A DNA stretch of 64,000 bases from Peteryoungia aggregata LMG 23059 (GTDB lineage: Bacteria > Pseudomonadota > Alphaproteobacteria > Rhizobiales > Rhizobiaceae). Location: assembly GCF_030814435.1 (NCBI RefSeq), contig NZ_JAUSUW010000011.1:1-64000 (forward strand), in the 5' to 3' direction. Every line of letters starts with the position of its first letter. Positions within the stretch are counted from its first letter, which is position 1. Under the pieces are notes generated by a model. It ran no database searches, had not been told where the DNA came from, and saw only the letters and a list, made by a program, of their open reading frames with translations. Below, in pieces: positions 10,523 through 20,505 of this stretch. Position numbers and translations under genes: made by a program.

Positions 10523-11467
10523 TCAGTTGCCGGCAACCCCCAGCAGTTCCGCATCCAGCGCATGCAGGAAATCCTCGGCGATCCGGTCGCTGATACCCAG
10601 GTCATGCGGTCCGTAGCGGGAGGCCACACGCATGTCGACCAGCGTCATCTCCGCCTCCTCGCGCAGCCGCACGACAGCATCGAAAGGCAGCCCCAGCACC
10701 AGTGTGCGGGTGGCAAATTGCAGCCGCGCCGTGCCCTCCGGTTCGCCGTCATCGAGCGGCACCAGCAGGCTCGGCTCCGGTCGCGCGGAGGGCAGCGGGC
10801 CGCTTTCCGGCAGGGCCTCGTCCGCCGTCGCGGGTGCGGCGCTTTCGGTCGCCGCCCCCGGCTCGGCCGGCGTGTCCGTCGTCGAGCGAAGCTCCAGCGC
10901 CGGCAGGCCATATTCTTCGCCGCGGCTTGCGGTCAGCACCAGCCGGTTTTGCGCGGCCACCTTGCGCACCGCCTCATAGACGCGGTCGATTGCGCCTTCG
11001 TAGCGCCGTCCGTTCAGCCCCGGATAGGCGGCCAGTTGTGCCGCACCGGCATCGTCAGCAAGGGCAGGGCGCGGCAGGAAATGCTGCTCCGCCGCCGGCT
11101 GCGAAACCCAGGCCGGCCGGTCTGCAAGATCCGTTGCCACCTCGGTGAGCGCAGGTTGTGTGATGGAGAGGTAATAGCCGTAACCCGGCAACGAAAGCGG
11201 AAGGGCGGCAAAGACCAGCGCCCAGGCGGAGGCCACGCCCCCCAGCGCCCCGATCTGCCAGAGCCGGGCGAGGCCCAGAAGCGCCAGCGGCACGGAAAGC
11301 GCCGCCGGCACGGCGCAAACCAGCACCAGCATCACGAAGTCAGGCGTCGTGAGCGGCCCGAACCGATGCGCCACCACCACGACGACGAGCATGACCAGCG
11401 CAAAAAGCGCCAGCCGCCGCGCAAGAAAGGCGGAGCGGGACACCGGACGGTCATAGCGGACATGCAT
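10523..11467 (-). CDS. DUF1499 domain membrane protein
   Basis: A 314-residue protein. Three hydrophobic segments occupy roughly residues 17-110 (LALFALVMLVVVVVAH, FVMLVLVCAVPAALSVPLAL, GGVASAWALVFAALPLSL). The DUF1499 domain begins near YPGLNGRRYEGAIDRVYEAV and ends at MRVASRYGPHDLGISDRIAEDF; a proline/alanine/glutamate-rich insert (about 200-240) splits it. The function of DUF1499 is unknown. The ATG at 11467 is used; a TTG at 11476 is possible. It lies 86 bases downstream of another membrane protein gene on the same strand and may be co-transcribed. Confidence 0.82.
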   Translation of the reverse strand: MHVRYDRPVSRSAFLARRLALFALVMLVVVVVAHRFGPLTTPDFVMLVLVCAVPAALSVPLALLGLARLWQIGALGGVASAWALVFAALPLSLPGYGYYLSITQPALTEVATDLADRPAWVSQPAAEQHFLPRPALADDAGAAQLAAYPGLNGRRYEGAIDRVYEAVRKVAAQNRLVLTASRGEEYGLPALELRSTTDTPAEPGAATESAAPATADEALPESGPLPSARPEPSLLVPLDDGEPEGTARLQFATRTLVLGLPFDAVVRLREEAEMTLVDMRVASRYGPHDLGISDRIAEDFLHALDAELLGVAGN

Positions 11468-11553
11468 GCGGATCAACCGGAATCAGGAGAGGTTTCGCCA
11501 AGGTGTAACGGCTCGCGGGGAGGGCGTCGACAGGCAAAGCTAGGCAGATGGCC

Positions 11554-12570
11554 TCAAGGCTGGGTATTGCGTCCACCACCGAGCAGCGGATTGTCGCCCA
11601 GTTCCGGCCCTGGGAGGCTGCCATCCGGTGGCGGGCTGCCGAAACCGCCGGGTGCCTCCATCAGTCCGTCTTCGATCCCCGGATCGAGTGGCGGCAGGGC
11701 GGGGGCGTCCAGGGTCGCGCCGCCATCCGGCAGCGTCGGGTCGGAAAGCGGCGGGGCATCGGGCGAAAGCGGCACATAAAGCGAAACGGTGACGATGACG
11801 GCGATCACCATCAGCCAGGAGCCGATGATCCGCGCCGGGATGGTCAGCCAGTTGCCGCGGAACGGCCGGAGCATCAGGCCGGGCACCAGGAGGATCCACA
11901 GCGCACCAATCACGGCGGCCAATGCGAACTCCTTGATCCCGATGCCGAAATCGTCAAGCCCGATGAACAGCGACAGCGAAAATCCGACCACGGCTGCCGC
12001 GACTGGCGCTGCAAACCGCCGCAGAGAGGGCGGCAGCCACAGCACCACGCCCGACAGCATCACCGCGATTGGCGCGATCAGGAAGAGCTCGTGGCCGAGC
12101 GGGCTCTGCAGGATTGCATGAAAGATCGGATCGAAAAAGAGCAGCATCGGCGCCATGACGCCGAGGAAGGCGATCACGATCGCGAGAACCTCGTGCCGCC
12201 GCTCCGCCATGCCGATGGTGACCGACAGGCCGAGCATGGCGAGCACCAGATCGTAGATCGACAGCGTAAACAGATAGCCGAGCTCGAAGAAGGCAAATTC
12301 ATGCGGAATGGCAAGCGACATCGCGACGGTCGACACACCGGCGAGGAAGATCAGGAAGGCAATCCGGAAGGCCGCAGTTCCGACACCGGCGCGCAAACGG
12401 GCCGCAGCGGTCTCGCCCTGGCCGGCGGGGGGCAGCAGGGAGGGCGGCTCATGTCGTGGACCGGTGGCCGCGCCGCCGCTTCCAGGACCGGTGGCCTTCG
12501 CCCGTCCGCCGCTCGCAGGGCTGCGCCCTGTCTTCCTGTGTGACTGCTTCTGTTTCTTCATGCCCGTCAT
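11554..12570 (-). CDS. Multi-span membrane protein with proline-rich tail, unknown function
   Basis: A 338-residue protein. It starts with a basic, glycine/proline-rich stretch, followed by about seven hydrophobic segments between residues 60 and 270 (for example FRIAFLIFLAGVSTVAMSLAI, VLAIVIAFLGVMAPMLLFF, LIAPIAVMLSGVVLWLPP). The tail is rich in proline, glycine and aspartate. No catalytic motif is visible. The start at 12570 (or an in-frame ATG at 12561) is chosen because upstream codons overlap the divergent gene region and are unlike protein. Likely one unit with the DUF1499 gene. Confidence 0.65.
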   Translation of the reverse strand: MTGMKKQKQSHRKTGRSPASGGRAKATGPGSGGAATGPRHEPPSLLPPAGQGETAAARLRAGVGTAAFRIAFLIFLAGVSTVAMSLAIPHEFAFFELGYLFTLSIYDLVLAMLGLSVTIGMAERRHEVLAIVIAFLGVMAPMLLFFDPIFHAILQSPLGHELFLIAPIAVMLSGVVLWLPPSLRRFAAPVAAAVVGFSLSLFIGLDDFGIGIKEFALAAVIGALWILLVPGLMLRPFRGNWLTIPARIIGSWLMVIAVIVTVSLYVPLSPDAPPLSDPTLPDGGATLDAPALPPLDPGIEDGLMEAPGGFGSPPPDGSLPGPELGDNPLLGGGRNTQP

Positions 12571-12672
12571 CCGCCCTGCGCGGCAAAGCGCATGTCCGAT
12601 GCCTATTCCACAGCGGGCTTGATTTGTCACCGCAGCCGGATGCACTCTGACATGACAGGGAGAGGTTTCGCC

Positions 12673-12999
12673 ATGTCCATCGTCATGCTGACGGCGGTCA
12701 CCCGCGTCGAGCGCCGGGCCGCAACGAGCTTCGTCTTCGACACCGTCAACCGCATCGGCGGCTGGATCGACGATGTACGCATGTATTCGAACCTGATGAA
12801 CACGATCCGCCTGACCCTGCCCGCTGGCGCCTTTGCCGTACTGGTCGCGGCGCTGGAGGAGGGCGGCATCATGGTCGATCCCCTGCAAGATCCGGGAGAT
12901 CTTCGCGATGCCGCCACGGAGTGCATGGCGACGCTTCAGCTGACCTTCATCCATGACGAGCCGGATCTGAAGCGCGAAGTGCCGACCGTGCCGGGCTAG
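12673..12999 (+). CDS. Conserved small hypothetical protein
   Basis: A 108-residue soluble protein, MSIVMLTAVTRVERRAATSF at the start, without signal peptide or recognised motif. AGGGAGAGG stands just before the ATG at 12673, a strong ribosome-binding site that decides this start over 12592. It is divergent from the membrane protein gene, with about 100 bases between the starts. Function unknown. Confidence 0.65.
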   Translation: MSIVMLTAVTRVERRAATSFVFDTVNRIGGWIDDVRMYSNLMNTIRLTLPAGAFAVLVAALEEGGIMVDPLQDPGDLRDAATECMATLQLTFIHDEPDLKREVPTVPG

Positions 13000-13129
13000 G
13001 AAACACGGCCAGACAGCCTCGCTCCGGGAAAAACTTAAGGAGGGCGAGACGACAGGTGTTGCCGCCCGGCTTTCGCTTTGCTAATCAGGCGGCGATTTGC
13101 GGCGCAGCCTCACGCTCTCCGCATCATGT

Positions 13130-13204
13130 TGGGGCGTCGCCAAGCGGTAAGGCATCGGTTTTTGGTACCGACATTCCCAGGTTCGAATCCTGGCGCCCCA
13201 GCCA
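13130..13204 (+). tRNA. tRNA-Gln (anticodon TTG)
   Basis: Acceptor stem TGGGGCG pairs with CGCCCCA, followed by discriminator G and an encoded CCA. The anticodon stem TCGGT/ACCGA encloses the loop TTTTGGT with anticodon TTG. The T arm CCAGG-TTCGAAT-CCTGG is intact. Flanking bases 13000-13129 and 13205-13279 show no gene. Confidence 0.96.
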
Positions 13205-13279
13205 AGCTTTTCTCCGGAAGTCTAGCTTCCCTGAGCCATGAGCGTCAGGCGGTTTAGGTCCCGGCGGCGGCCCCTCTGC

Positions 13280-14965
13280 TTAGTCGCGCCATGGCAGCGT
13301 GCCCCCTGGTAGCCACCGGCTGACTGCGGTGGCGAGTGCCGCAAGCATCAGCACCACGAGCGTGGAAAGCACCGCGACGGCGGCGGCTGCGGTCGAGTTG
13401 CCCTCGTATTGCAGGGCAAAGACCATGACCCCGATCGTCTCGTTGCCGGACGACCAGAGAAGCGCCGAGAGTGTCAGTTCATTCAGCGCGGTCATCACCA
13501 CCAGGATCGCCCCGGCTGCGGCCGCCGGCAGGATGCCGGGCAGGAAGATCGACAGGATGCGGCGGATGAGCCCGGCGCCGGCCACCCGGGCTGCCTCGTC
13601 CAGCGAGGGGTCGGCGGATTGCGCCGCGGCGGCCACCGGGCGCAGCACCAGCGGCAGGAAGCGCGCGAGATAGGCGATGATGAGGATCGCCATGGTGCCG
13701 TAGATCGACACTCCGAGCAGCGGCAGGGGTCTCAGGAAGGCGAGGATCATGCCGAGCGCCACGACCGTGCCGGGAACGACCCAGGGTGCCTCGATGACGA
13801 TGTCGAGCAGCCTCAGAACAGGGTTTTTCCGGCGCACGCACAAGAAGGCGAGGGGAACGGCGACCAGTGCCGAGATCACGGCTGTCACACCGGCGAGCAT
13901 AAGGGAATTGGCAAATGCCCGCCGCACGGCTTGGTTGTCCAGAACGGCGCGGAACTGGTCCAGGCTCACGGTGTCGGGCCCGAAGGCAACCCCGATCGCC
14001 GGGAGGAGCGCTGTCATGGTGAGCGCCGCAAGCGGCACCAGCGACAGGATCAGAACGACGAGCCAGAGCAGGATCTCTGTCATGGGGGCCCGCCGACGCG
14101 GCACGAAGGGCGCCCCCGCCGGAAGCGGCACGGCAATCCGGGTGACAACCAGATTGCGTGCGAGAATGGCGAGCGCCGCCATCAGCGCCAGCAGCAGAGC
14201 CAGCGTCGCCACCTGGCCGGCCGCAGCCGGGCCAAAGCCGTTGAGCCGCTGGTAGATCAGTGTTGTCAGCACCGAAATGCGGCCGGGAATGCCGAGCAGC
14301 GCCGGCACGCCGAAATTTCCGATCGCCGCAGTGAATGCAATCAGGCTGCCGGCCAGCACCGATGGCATGACGATCGGCAGCACGATGCCGGTTCCGATGC
14401 GGCGCGGCGGAATGCCGAGAATGCGCGCCGCCTCGACGAGATCGGCGGGCAGCGCCCGCAGTGCGGCGCGCACCGCGATGAAGACGAGCGGCATGTGCTC
14501 GATGCCCATGACGAGCGCGATGCCACCGATCGAGTAGAGCGGATTTGTCGAGCCCGGCGCTGGCGCAAGCCCGAGAGGTTTCAGGATCGGCGATTGTGCG
14601 CCGAAAAGCTCGATCCAGGCGAGCGCCATGGTCTGCGACGGCACGATCAGCGGCATCAGGATGAGGAAGGTCAGCGCCGCGCGGGTCCGAAGCTTGAGCA
14701 GGCTGACGGCGAAGGCGAGCGCCACGCCGAGAAGGGTCGAAACGGCAACCGAGAGCAGCGCGGTCTGCAGCGTGCCAGAGAGCGCCCAAAGCGTCGAGCG
14801 GCCCGTAAGCGTGGCAACCATCAGTCCGAGCGGCGCACCGTCTTCGCCGGGCTGGAAGGCGCTGGCAAACAGCCGGGCGAGCGGCCAGAGCGTCGTGACC
14901 GCGACATAGAGAACGAGAAGGGAGACGAGCAGATGCTCGCCTCCCGAGACACGCGGCTTGTGCAT
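13280..14965 (-). CDS. FbpB-like ABC transporter permease (two fused MetI domains)
   Basis: A 561-residue inner-membrane permease with about 12 spans in two MetI-type halves. Each half carries an EAA-like loop: DLVEAARILGIPPRRIGTGI in the first and PSLDEAARVAGAGLIRRIL in the second. Fused permeases of this size are typical of Fe(III) (FbpB/SfuB) and 2-aminoethylphosphonate importers. It begins 7 bases after the binding-protein gene and is the last gene of the ATPase-SBP-permease set. Location next to a FecIR/TonB module favours iron as substrate; that is inference from context. Confidence 0.9.
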   Translation of the reverse strand: MHKPRVSGGEHLLVSLLVLYVAVTTLWPLARLFASAFQPGEDGAPLGLMVATLTGRSTLWALSGTLQTALLSVAVSTLLGVALAFAVSLLKLRTRAALTFLILMPLIVPSQTMALAWIELFGAQSPILKPLGLAPAPGSTNPLYSIGGIALVMGIEHMPLVFIAVRAALRALPADLVEAARILGIPPRRIGTGIVLPIVMPSVLAGSLIAFTAAIGNFGVPALLGIPGRISVLTTLIYQRLNGFGPAAAGQVATLALLLALMAALAILARNLVVTRIAVPLPAGAPFVPRRRAPMTEILLWLVVLILSLVPLAALTMTALLPAIGVAFGPDTVSLDQFRAVLDNQAVRRAFANSLMLAGVTAVISALVAVPLAFLCVRRKNPVLRLLDIVIEAPWVVPGTVVALGMILAFLRPLPLLGVSIYGTMAILIIAYLARFLPLVLRPVAAAAQSADPSLDEAARVAGAGLIRRILSIFLPGILPAAAAGAILVVMTALNELTLSALLWSSGNETIGVMVFALQYEGNSTAAAAVAVLSTLVVLMLAALATAVSRWLPGGTLPWRD

Positions 14966-14972
14966 TCTGGGA

Positions 14973-15950
14973 TCAGCCGCCGAACAGTTCGGCGAACTTT
15001 TCCTTGTTCTCGGTGTCAGCCTTCAGCATGGCACCGCTGTCGGCGGGCAGGATCTTCAGCGTGGAAAGCGCCGGATAGCCTTCCGGCTGGGTGACGCCCG
15101 GCAGGATCGGGAAATAGCCCTGGGCGGTTGCCTGTTCCTGGGCGGCCTTCGACAGCTGCCACGCGACAAAGGTCTTGGCAGCCTCGACGGCATCCGAGCC
15201 CTTGAGCACCGCGACCGGCTGGGTGATCGAGCTCACGCCTTCCTTCGGGAAGACGAAGTCGACGGGCGAGCCCTTCTTCTTGGCGTTGAGCGCCATGTAT
15301 TCGATGATGATGCCATAGGCCTTCTCGCCGCGCGCCACGGCTTCGATGACCGTACCATTGCCCTGACCGGCAACGGCGCCGGCCTCGGCGAGCTTCTCGT
15401 AATAGGCCCAGCCGAAATCCGGCTGCTGGGTCATGGTGCCGACATGGATGACGGCCGCACCCGAATAGAGCGGGCTCGGCATGATCAGGCTTTTCGCCGC
15501 GTCGGTTGCAAGGAGGTCGTTCCAGCTGGTCGGCGCGGTCTTCACGAGATCGGTGTTGTAGACGATGCCTGTGGTGATCACCTTGGTGCCGAAGAAGGTC
15601 TTGTCGGCATCGATGAAGGCCGGGTCTATGCCCTCGACCGGGGCATCGGTGAAGGCGAGCAGGCGGTCGTCGTTCTTCAACTGGGTCATCGCGACAGTGT
15701 CGGCGATCAGGATCACGTCGGCCGGGCTGTTGCCGGCGGCATATTCGGCCTGCAGCTTGGCCATGACTTCGGTGGTGCCGGAGCGGAACAGCTCGACCTT
15801 GATCTCCGGATGGTCGGCGTTGAAGGCCTCGATGACCTGGGTCATCTGGTCCTGCGGCTGCGAGGTATAGACGGTGATCGTGTCCTCTGCCTGTGCGGTG
15901 AAGGCGAGACCGGCAAGGATCGTGGTGGCGACGAGTGTACGGATGAACAT
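14973..15950 (-). CDS. Periplasmic substrate-binding protein, FbpA-like
   Basis: A 325-residue extracellular solute-binding protein with a signal peptide (MFIRTLVATTILAGLAFTAQA). Mature opening TITVYTSQPQDQMTQVIEAF and the later TTGIVYNTDLV are typical of the Fe(III)/AEP/thiamine group of family 1 binding proteins. The start at 15950 follows GAGGTT. It lies between the ATPase gene (gap 219 bases) and the permease (gap 7). Iron is the best guess given the upstream FecI-FecR-receptor genes, but organic phosphonates or thiamine cannot be excluded. Bases 15951-16169 show no gene. Confidence 0.88.
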   Translation of the reverse strand: MFIRTLVATTILAGLAFTAQAEDTITVYTSQPQDQMTQVIEAFNADHPEIKVELFRSGTTEVMAKLQAEYAAGNSPADVILIADTVAMTQLKNDDRLLAFTDAPVEGIDPAFIDADKTFFGTKVITTGIVYNTDLVKTAPTSWNDLLATDAAKSLIMPSPLYSGAAVIHVGTMTQQPDFGWAYYEKLAEAGAVAGQGNGTVIEAVARGEKAYGIIIEYMALNAKKKGSPVDFVFPKEGVSSITQPVAVLKGSDAVEAAKTFVAWQLSKAAQEQATAQGYFPILPGVTQPEGYPALSTLKILPADSGAMLKADTENKEKFAELFGG

Positions 15951-16169
15951 GGGAACCTCGTTGACAAGGGCGGGATGCCGCGACTGCGGTCCCGGCCCGG
16001 ACGATAGGGGAGCGCCTGCCGAAGCCGGCGGGCGATGCGACCCGCCTAACGCAGGCAGATGACGACAGCACAACGTTTGGATGATCTTCCCATGACAGTG
16101 AAACGTCTGATGCCCCGGGTCCGCGCTGAGATCCATCGACGGGCGCGCGGCGAGGAGCGGCGGGCGGCG

Positions 16170-17303
16170 TCAGGCCGCCGTCTCGACCCGCCGGGTCACG
16201 CCCGCGTCGCAAGCCCTCTGTCCATCTCCGATCACCCAGCCGCCCGTGAAGGTGAGTTCGACCGGCGTGCTGGGCTTGAGCCGCTCGGAAAGCGGCAGGC
16301 TGACGACGTCGCCATCGATTTCGGTTGGCATGCAATGGCTCAGGAAGGCGCCGTTCTGGAAGACCTGGCCGACCAGTTCTGTCTTCAACTCTCCGCCTTC
16401 CGGCACGCGTTTGAGGTCCGAGGCGTGGAATGACAGCCAGCCATGGCCGACCGGTGCCTGTCCCGGCAGATCGAGGAGCTGCTGGCCGAGCATGACCCGG
16501 TTGCGGCCGCCATCGGCCTTTACCACCCGCACCGGCAATGTTCGTCCGCGTCCGATGAAGCGGGCGACCATCGGCGAGGCCGGCCGGCGGTAGAGGTCCT
16601 CGGGCGTCCCGATCTGCTGCAGCCGGCCCCGGTCCATCACAGCAACATGGGTCGCGACCGCCATGGCCTCGTCCTGGTCGTGGGTGACGAAGACGAAGGT
16701 GGCGCCGGTCAGGCTGTGGATGCGGCGGAACTCGGCAAGCATGGCCTCGCGCAGATGGGCGTCGAGATTGGCGAGCGGCTCGTCGAGCAGGATAAGCTTC
16801 GGCCGAGTGGCGAGCGAGCGGGCAAGCGCCACCCGCTGCCGCTGGCCGCCGGACAGCTCATGCGGGCGCCTGTCGCCGAGGCCGCGCAATCCGACAACCT
16901 CCAGCACCTCATCGATCCGCGCTGCCCGTTCCGCCGACGCAAGTCCCGCGACCTTCAGGCCGAATTCGATATTGCCGCGCACACTCATGGTTGGCCACAG
17001 CGCATAGGACTGGAACACCATGCCGATCCGGCGCCTTTCGGGTGGCACGAAGGCCGTCCGGCCAGCCACCACCTGCTCATCGAAGCGGATCTCGCCGCCA
17101 TCGGGAACCTCAAGCCCGGCAATCAGCCTGAGAAGCGTCGTCTTTCCGCAGCCGGATGGCCCCAGCAGGGCGAGAAAGGCGCCATCGGCAATGGACAGCG
17201 ATACCGCATCCAGCACCTGGACGCTGTCGAAGCGTTTCGAAACGGCAGTGAGGGTCAGGCTCGGCAAGGCTCGCGTCTCCCATTCGCGCCTCTGCCTTGC
17301 CAT
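16170..17303 (-). CDS. ABC transporter ATP-binding protein, FbpC/PotA-like
   Basis: A 377-residue ATPase. Walker A GPSGCGKTTLL, Q-loop FQSYALWP, signature LSGGQRQRVALARSLA, Walker B LILLDEPLA and H-loop VTHDQDEAM are all intact. The C-terminal about 130 residues form a TOBE-type regulatory domain, as in FbpC, PotA and MalK. It is the first gene of the three-gene importer and lies 147 bases downstream of the TonB receptor gene on the same strand, so it may be read as part of the same iron locus. Confidence 0.92.
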   Translation of the reverse strand: MARQRREWETRALPSLTLTAVSKRFDSVQVLDAVSLSIADGAFLALLGPSGCGKTTLLRLIAGLEVPDGGEIRFDEQVVAGRTAFVPPERRRIGMVFQSYALWPTMSVRGNIEFGLKVAGLASAERAARIDEVLEVVGLRGLGDRRPHELSGGQRQRVALARSLATRPKLILLDEPLANLDAHLREAMLAEFRRIHSLTGATFVFVTHDQDEAMAVATHVAVMDRGRLQQIGTPEDLYRRPASPMVARFIGRGRTLPVRVVKADGGRNRVMLGQQLLDLPGQAPVGHGWLSFHASDLKRVPEGGELKTELVGQVFQNGAFLSHCMPTEIDGDVVSLPLSERLKPSTPVELTFTGGWVIGDGQRACDAGVTRRVETAA

Positions 17304-17450
17304 CGGCGGATGACATCAGCATGACCATCGACAGGCAGCGGGCAGGGCAATGAGCCGTTGCGGAAAAACGACCGGCGCACCCCGCAGGAAACGGGAGCGC
17401 GCCGGGGGCGGCCGGGAGGTGGCCGGGATGCGACTGGAATGCGGTGCGGA

Positions 17451-20384
17451 TCAGAACTCCGCCGAAGCGCCCACCCAGAGGGTGCGGCCGATGACCCAGG
17501 GCTGTCCACTTTCAGAGGTGGCATTGCCCAGTTCGTTGAACAGGTTGACCACCTTGAAGTTCAGCGTCATGCCGTGCTCGTCGATCGAGGCGACCTTGTA
17601 GGAACCGCTGAGATCGACCGTGAGCACGGCGTCGAAGGCCTTGTCCTCCCAGATCTCGTGCTGGATGCCGTCGATGTCCTCGGTGTCGCCGGTTTCGCTC
17701 ACACCGTCATAGGCGAAATTGTAGTTTGCAGTCAGCCCCAGCGTGAGCCGTTCGTCGAAGAAGCTGCCGGACAGACCGACCTGACCACGAAGGGGGATGT
17801 CCATATTGCCGGTGACCACGTTGAACCCCGCCCTGGTATAGGATTGCCCCTTGTAGGAAATCCGCTCCTCCAGATCGTCATCCTCAACGAAATAGCTATT
17901 GGAGGACACATTGTTGTCGGCCCAGGTGATCGAGGCGGAAAGGGCGGAATTATCCGCCGGGTTCCAGGCCGCCGTCGGCAGTTCCTTGGCATATTCTGCC
18001 GTGACCGAATCATAGGAGCCATCGGCACCGTTGGTGAGCACATATTCGGTCGTGCTTGCTTTCGATGTTGCATACTGGTCGCGCGAATTGCGATGGATGT
18101 AGCGAAGGCGCCAGGCTCCCTCCGTCAACGGATCGGTGAAGTGGATAGCGGCGGTGAACTCGTCCGTATAGGGCGTATTGAGGTTCGATGCGTCGAAGGA
18201 ATAGTAGGTCTGTGTCGGGGTCGTGGTGAAGTCGCCGACGTCACCGGTAATGGTCGGATTGCGGTTGTAGTTTATCGTGCGCGGCTGCTGGTCGCGGATC
18301 GCATAAGCCAGGTTCGCCGCGTCATAATAGCGGTTATAGCCACCGGAAATGCTGAAATCCTCGATCGGCGTGACCGTCGCCACCAAACGCGGCGCGATAT
18401 TCAGGTTGCCCTGGTAATCGTCATAGTCGAAACGGAAGCCGGGCCGGATGTTCAGCCAGTCGAAGGTCTGATCCAGTTCGAAATAGCTGTTGGCCTGCAT
18501 GATCTGGGCCTTGATGTCGAAGGCCTTCCAGACGCCCTTGCCCGAAGCAAACTGCTCTGCGTAGCATTCCTCGGTCGTGTTGCAGGTGAAGGATGTGACT
18601 CCGTTCCCATTCTGCCACAGATTCAGTGTGCCGGCTGCATAGGACGGGATCGTACGGTAGGTGTAATTGACATAGTCCTTGGCCCGCAGCCGCCGAGCCT
18701 CGCTGTAACCAAACTCGTAGCCGGCTTTCATTGAGCCGTTGAAGACATCGGCGGAGAGATCCTGCGACCATGTATAGCGCTCCTGTCCCTGGCGGCGCTC
18801 TGACCCCATCCCACCTTCGCGACAGGCGGCGCTTTCTGTCGAGGTAGGGTCCACCCGGCACCAGTCCAGCATACTGGACGTAAACACATTCGTTCGAACA
18901 CCGCCAACGGTTCGAAAGAATGTCGATTGCCAGTTCCGCACGATATCGTCGCCGCTAAGGTTGAGTGTATCCGACTTCGACGCCGTAATCTTGCTGGTCA
19001 GTGACACATTGGAAAGCGGAATGCCCCCGAGCGAAAAGTCCTCGAATTCGTAAGTGTTCTGCAGTCTTCCGGCATAACTCTGGGTCGCTGTATCGATTTC
19101 GAGGTCGCGATAAAGGCCTGATTGGAAGTCCTGATGGTAATCGGTGTGAATCCCCTCCAGCTTGAACAGGCCGAAGTCCGTCTCTGCGTTGGCCTGCAGC
19201 CGATAGAATTGGTTCTTTGATTCCGACTCAACGAGCTCGTCGCCGTAGATGTAGTCCTTGGCCTTGTTGGTCCAGGCATCCGTTACGCTGTATTGCCCGA
19301 TTACGGCAATGTTGTCGGTGATCGGACCGGTGACGGAAAGGGCCGACTTCTTCTTGAAGAACTCTGGCGTCTTGACATTATTCGGATTGGTGGCGTCCTC
19401 CGTTGCCAGTTGATAGTCGACCATGGCATCGTTCTGGTAGTCAACGGAAGCCGTGGCTCTCAGCCGGTCGGTGGCCGGCTCCTTCAGCGTATATTCGACA
19501 ACACCACCCTGGAAGGAGCCGTATCGGGCCGATGCATTGCTGTCTATGACCGTCGCGGAATCGACAAAGTCTGTCGGCACAAACACCGTTTGCGAATGCA
19601 GGCCATAGACACGATCGGCATTGTAAGATGCATCGTCGTCTGACAGTTCACCTTGGCTGCTCTGGTTATACGGCTCTTCCGTCCCCGTGATCGTGTTGAT
19701 ATCGATTCCGTTCAGGATGAAGTTGTTTTCGTACGTGCGTCCGCCGGATATTGAAACCTCCTGCGGTCGGGTGTTCAGGATCGCCTGGCTCTCGACACCG
19801 GCCTCGTCATTGGTGTCATCCTGGTACTGCATGTTCGGCAAGCCACGCAGGAAGCTGTTGGCGTCCCCGCTGCTCGTGCGGATCCCGACATGCGTCGAAT
19901 CCATCACCGTTGTCCCCGTATCCGCCGCACTCTCCGTGCCCAGCTTCACGCCGCCGCCTGACGACGAAACGGTGATTTCCTCCAGCACGGTCGTGCCGGC
20001 CGCTGCCGCCTCGTCGATCGTGCCTGCGGCCACCAGCGATGCGGTGCGGGTGCCGGTGACGCGGATTTCGATGCCGGCGCCGGCAGTGAGGGCGCGCAAG
20101 GCGGAAAGCGGATCGGTTTCACCGGCGACAGTGGCCGAGGTGCGGCCCGAGACGAGGGCTGCGGCATAACCCACCTGCCAGCCCGTCTGCCGGGTAAAGG
20201 CCCTGAGGGCTTGATTGAGCGGCTGTGCGGGGATCGAGATCGCCTGTGGCCCGCTTGCCGCGGGGCTTGCCCCGACATCCTGCGCCCGAACCTCGAATGC
20301 ACTGGCCGAAATCGAAACCAGCGCCGTGGACACCATGAACATGGCAAGCCTGCGCTTGCCGAGAGATACTCTACGCTCTGCCAT
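17451..20384 (-). CDS. TonB-dependent outer membrane receptor with N-terminal STN signalling domain (module 1)
   Basis: A 977-residue FecA-type transducer. After the signal peptide (to about residue 34) comes an STN domain, AISIPAQPLNQALRAFTRQTGWQVGY, which touches FecR in the periplasm. The TonB box region, plug (SSGDANSFLRGLPNMQYQDD) and a long beta-barrel ending in aromatic F follow. Such receptors import a ferric chelate or heme and signal occupancy inward. It lies downstream of its fecR (gap 121 bases) and fecI, the standard order. The ligand is unknown. Length is at the upper end of the family. Confidence 0.92.
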   Translation of the reverse strand: MAERRVSLGKRRLAMFMVSTALVSISASAFEVRAQDVGASPAASGPQAISIPAQPLNQALRAFTRQTGWQVGYAAALVSGRTSATVAGETDPLSALRALTAGAGIEIRVTGTRTASLVAAGTIDEAAAAGTTVLEEITVSSSGGGVKLGTESAADTGTTVMDSTHVGIRTSSGDANSFLRGLPNMQYQDDTNDEAGVESQAILNTRPQEVSISGGRTYENNFILNGIDINTITGTEEPYNQSSQGELSDDDASYNADRVYGLHSQTVFVPTDFVDSATVIDSNASARYGSFQGGVVEYTLKEPATDRLRATASVDYQNDAMVDYQLATEDATNPNNVKTPEFFKKKSALSVTGPITDNIAVIGQYSVTDAWTNKAKDYIYGDELVESESKNQFYRLQANAETDFGLFKLEGIHTDYHQDFQSGLYRDLEIDTATQSYAGRLQNTYEFEDFSLGGIPLSNVSLTSKITASKSDTLNLSGDDIVRNWQSTFFRTVGGVRTNVFTSSMLDWCRVDPTSTESAACREGGMGSERRQGQERYTWSQDLSADVFNGSMKAGYEFGYSEARRLRAKDYVNYTYRTIPSYAAGTLNLWQNGNGVTSFTCNTTEECYAEQFASGKGVWKAFDIKAQIMQANSYFELDQTFDWLNIRPGFRFDYDDYQGNLNIAPRLVATVTPIEDFSISGGYNRYYDAANLAYAIRDQQPRTINYNRNPTITGDVGDFTTTPTQTYYSFDASNLNTPYTDEFTAAIHFTDPLTEGAWRLRYIHRNSRDQYATSKASTTEYVLTNGADGSYDSVTAEYAKELPTAAWNPADNSALSASITWADNNVSSNSYFVEDDDLEERISYKGQSYTRAGFNVVTGNMDIPLRGQVGLSGSFFDERLTLGLTANYNFAYDGVSETGDTEDIDGIQHEIWEDKAFDAVLTVDLSGSYKVASIDEHGMTLNFKVVNLFNELGNATSESGQPWVIGRTLWVGASAEF

Positions 20385-20505
20385 TTTATTCCCGGGCCGG
20401 AAGCCCTTGTCACCCTGTTGTCACCCCACCGCCGCGCATCATGCGCGTCGGCTCTGATGGGGATGACGTGTCAGCCCGGCCGGTCTCACAAAAAAACTTG
20501 ATAAG

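Noticed and set aside
13409..15094. A 561-codon plus-strand open frame opposite the FbpB-like permease gene
   Set aside because: Its translation is polar low-complexity sequence, as expected from the antisense of a GC-rich membrane protein gene.
20385..20505. Fur, RirA or Irr operator in front of the iron genes (also considered at 40594-40734 and 42442-42714)
   Set aside because: No stretch matched a consensus well enough to report without a matrix scan.
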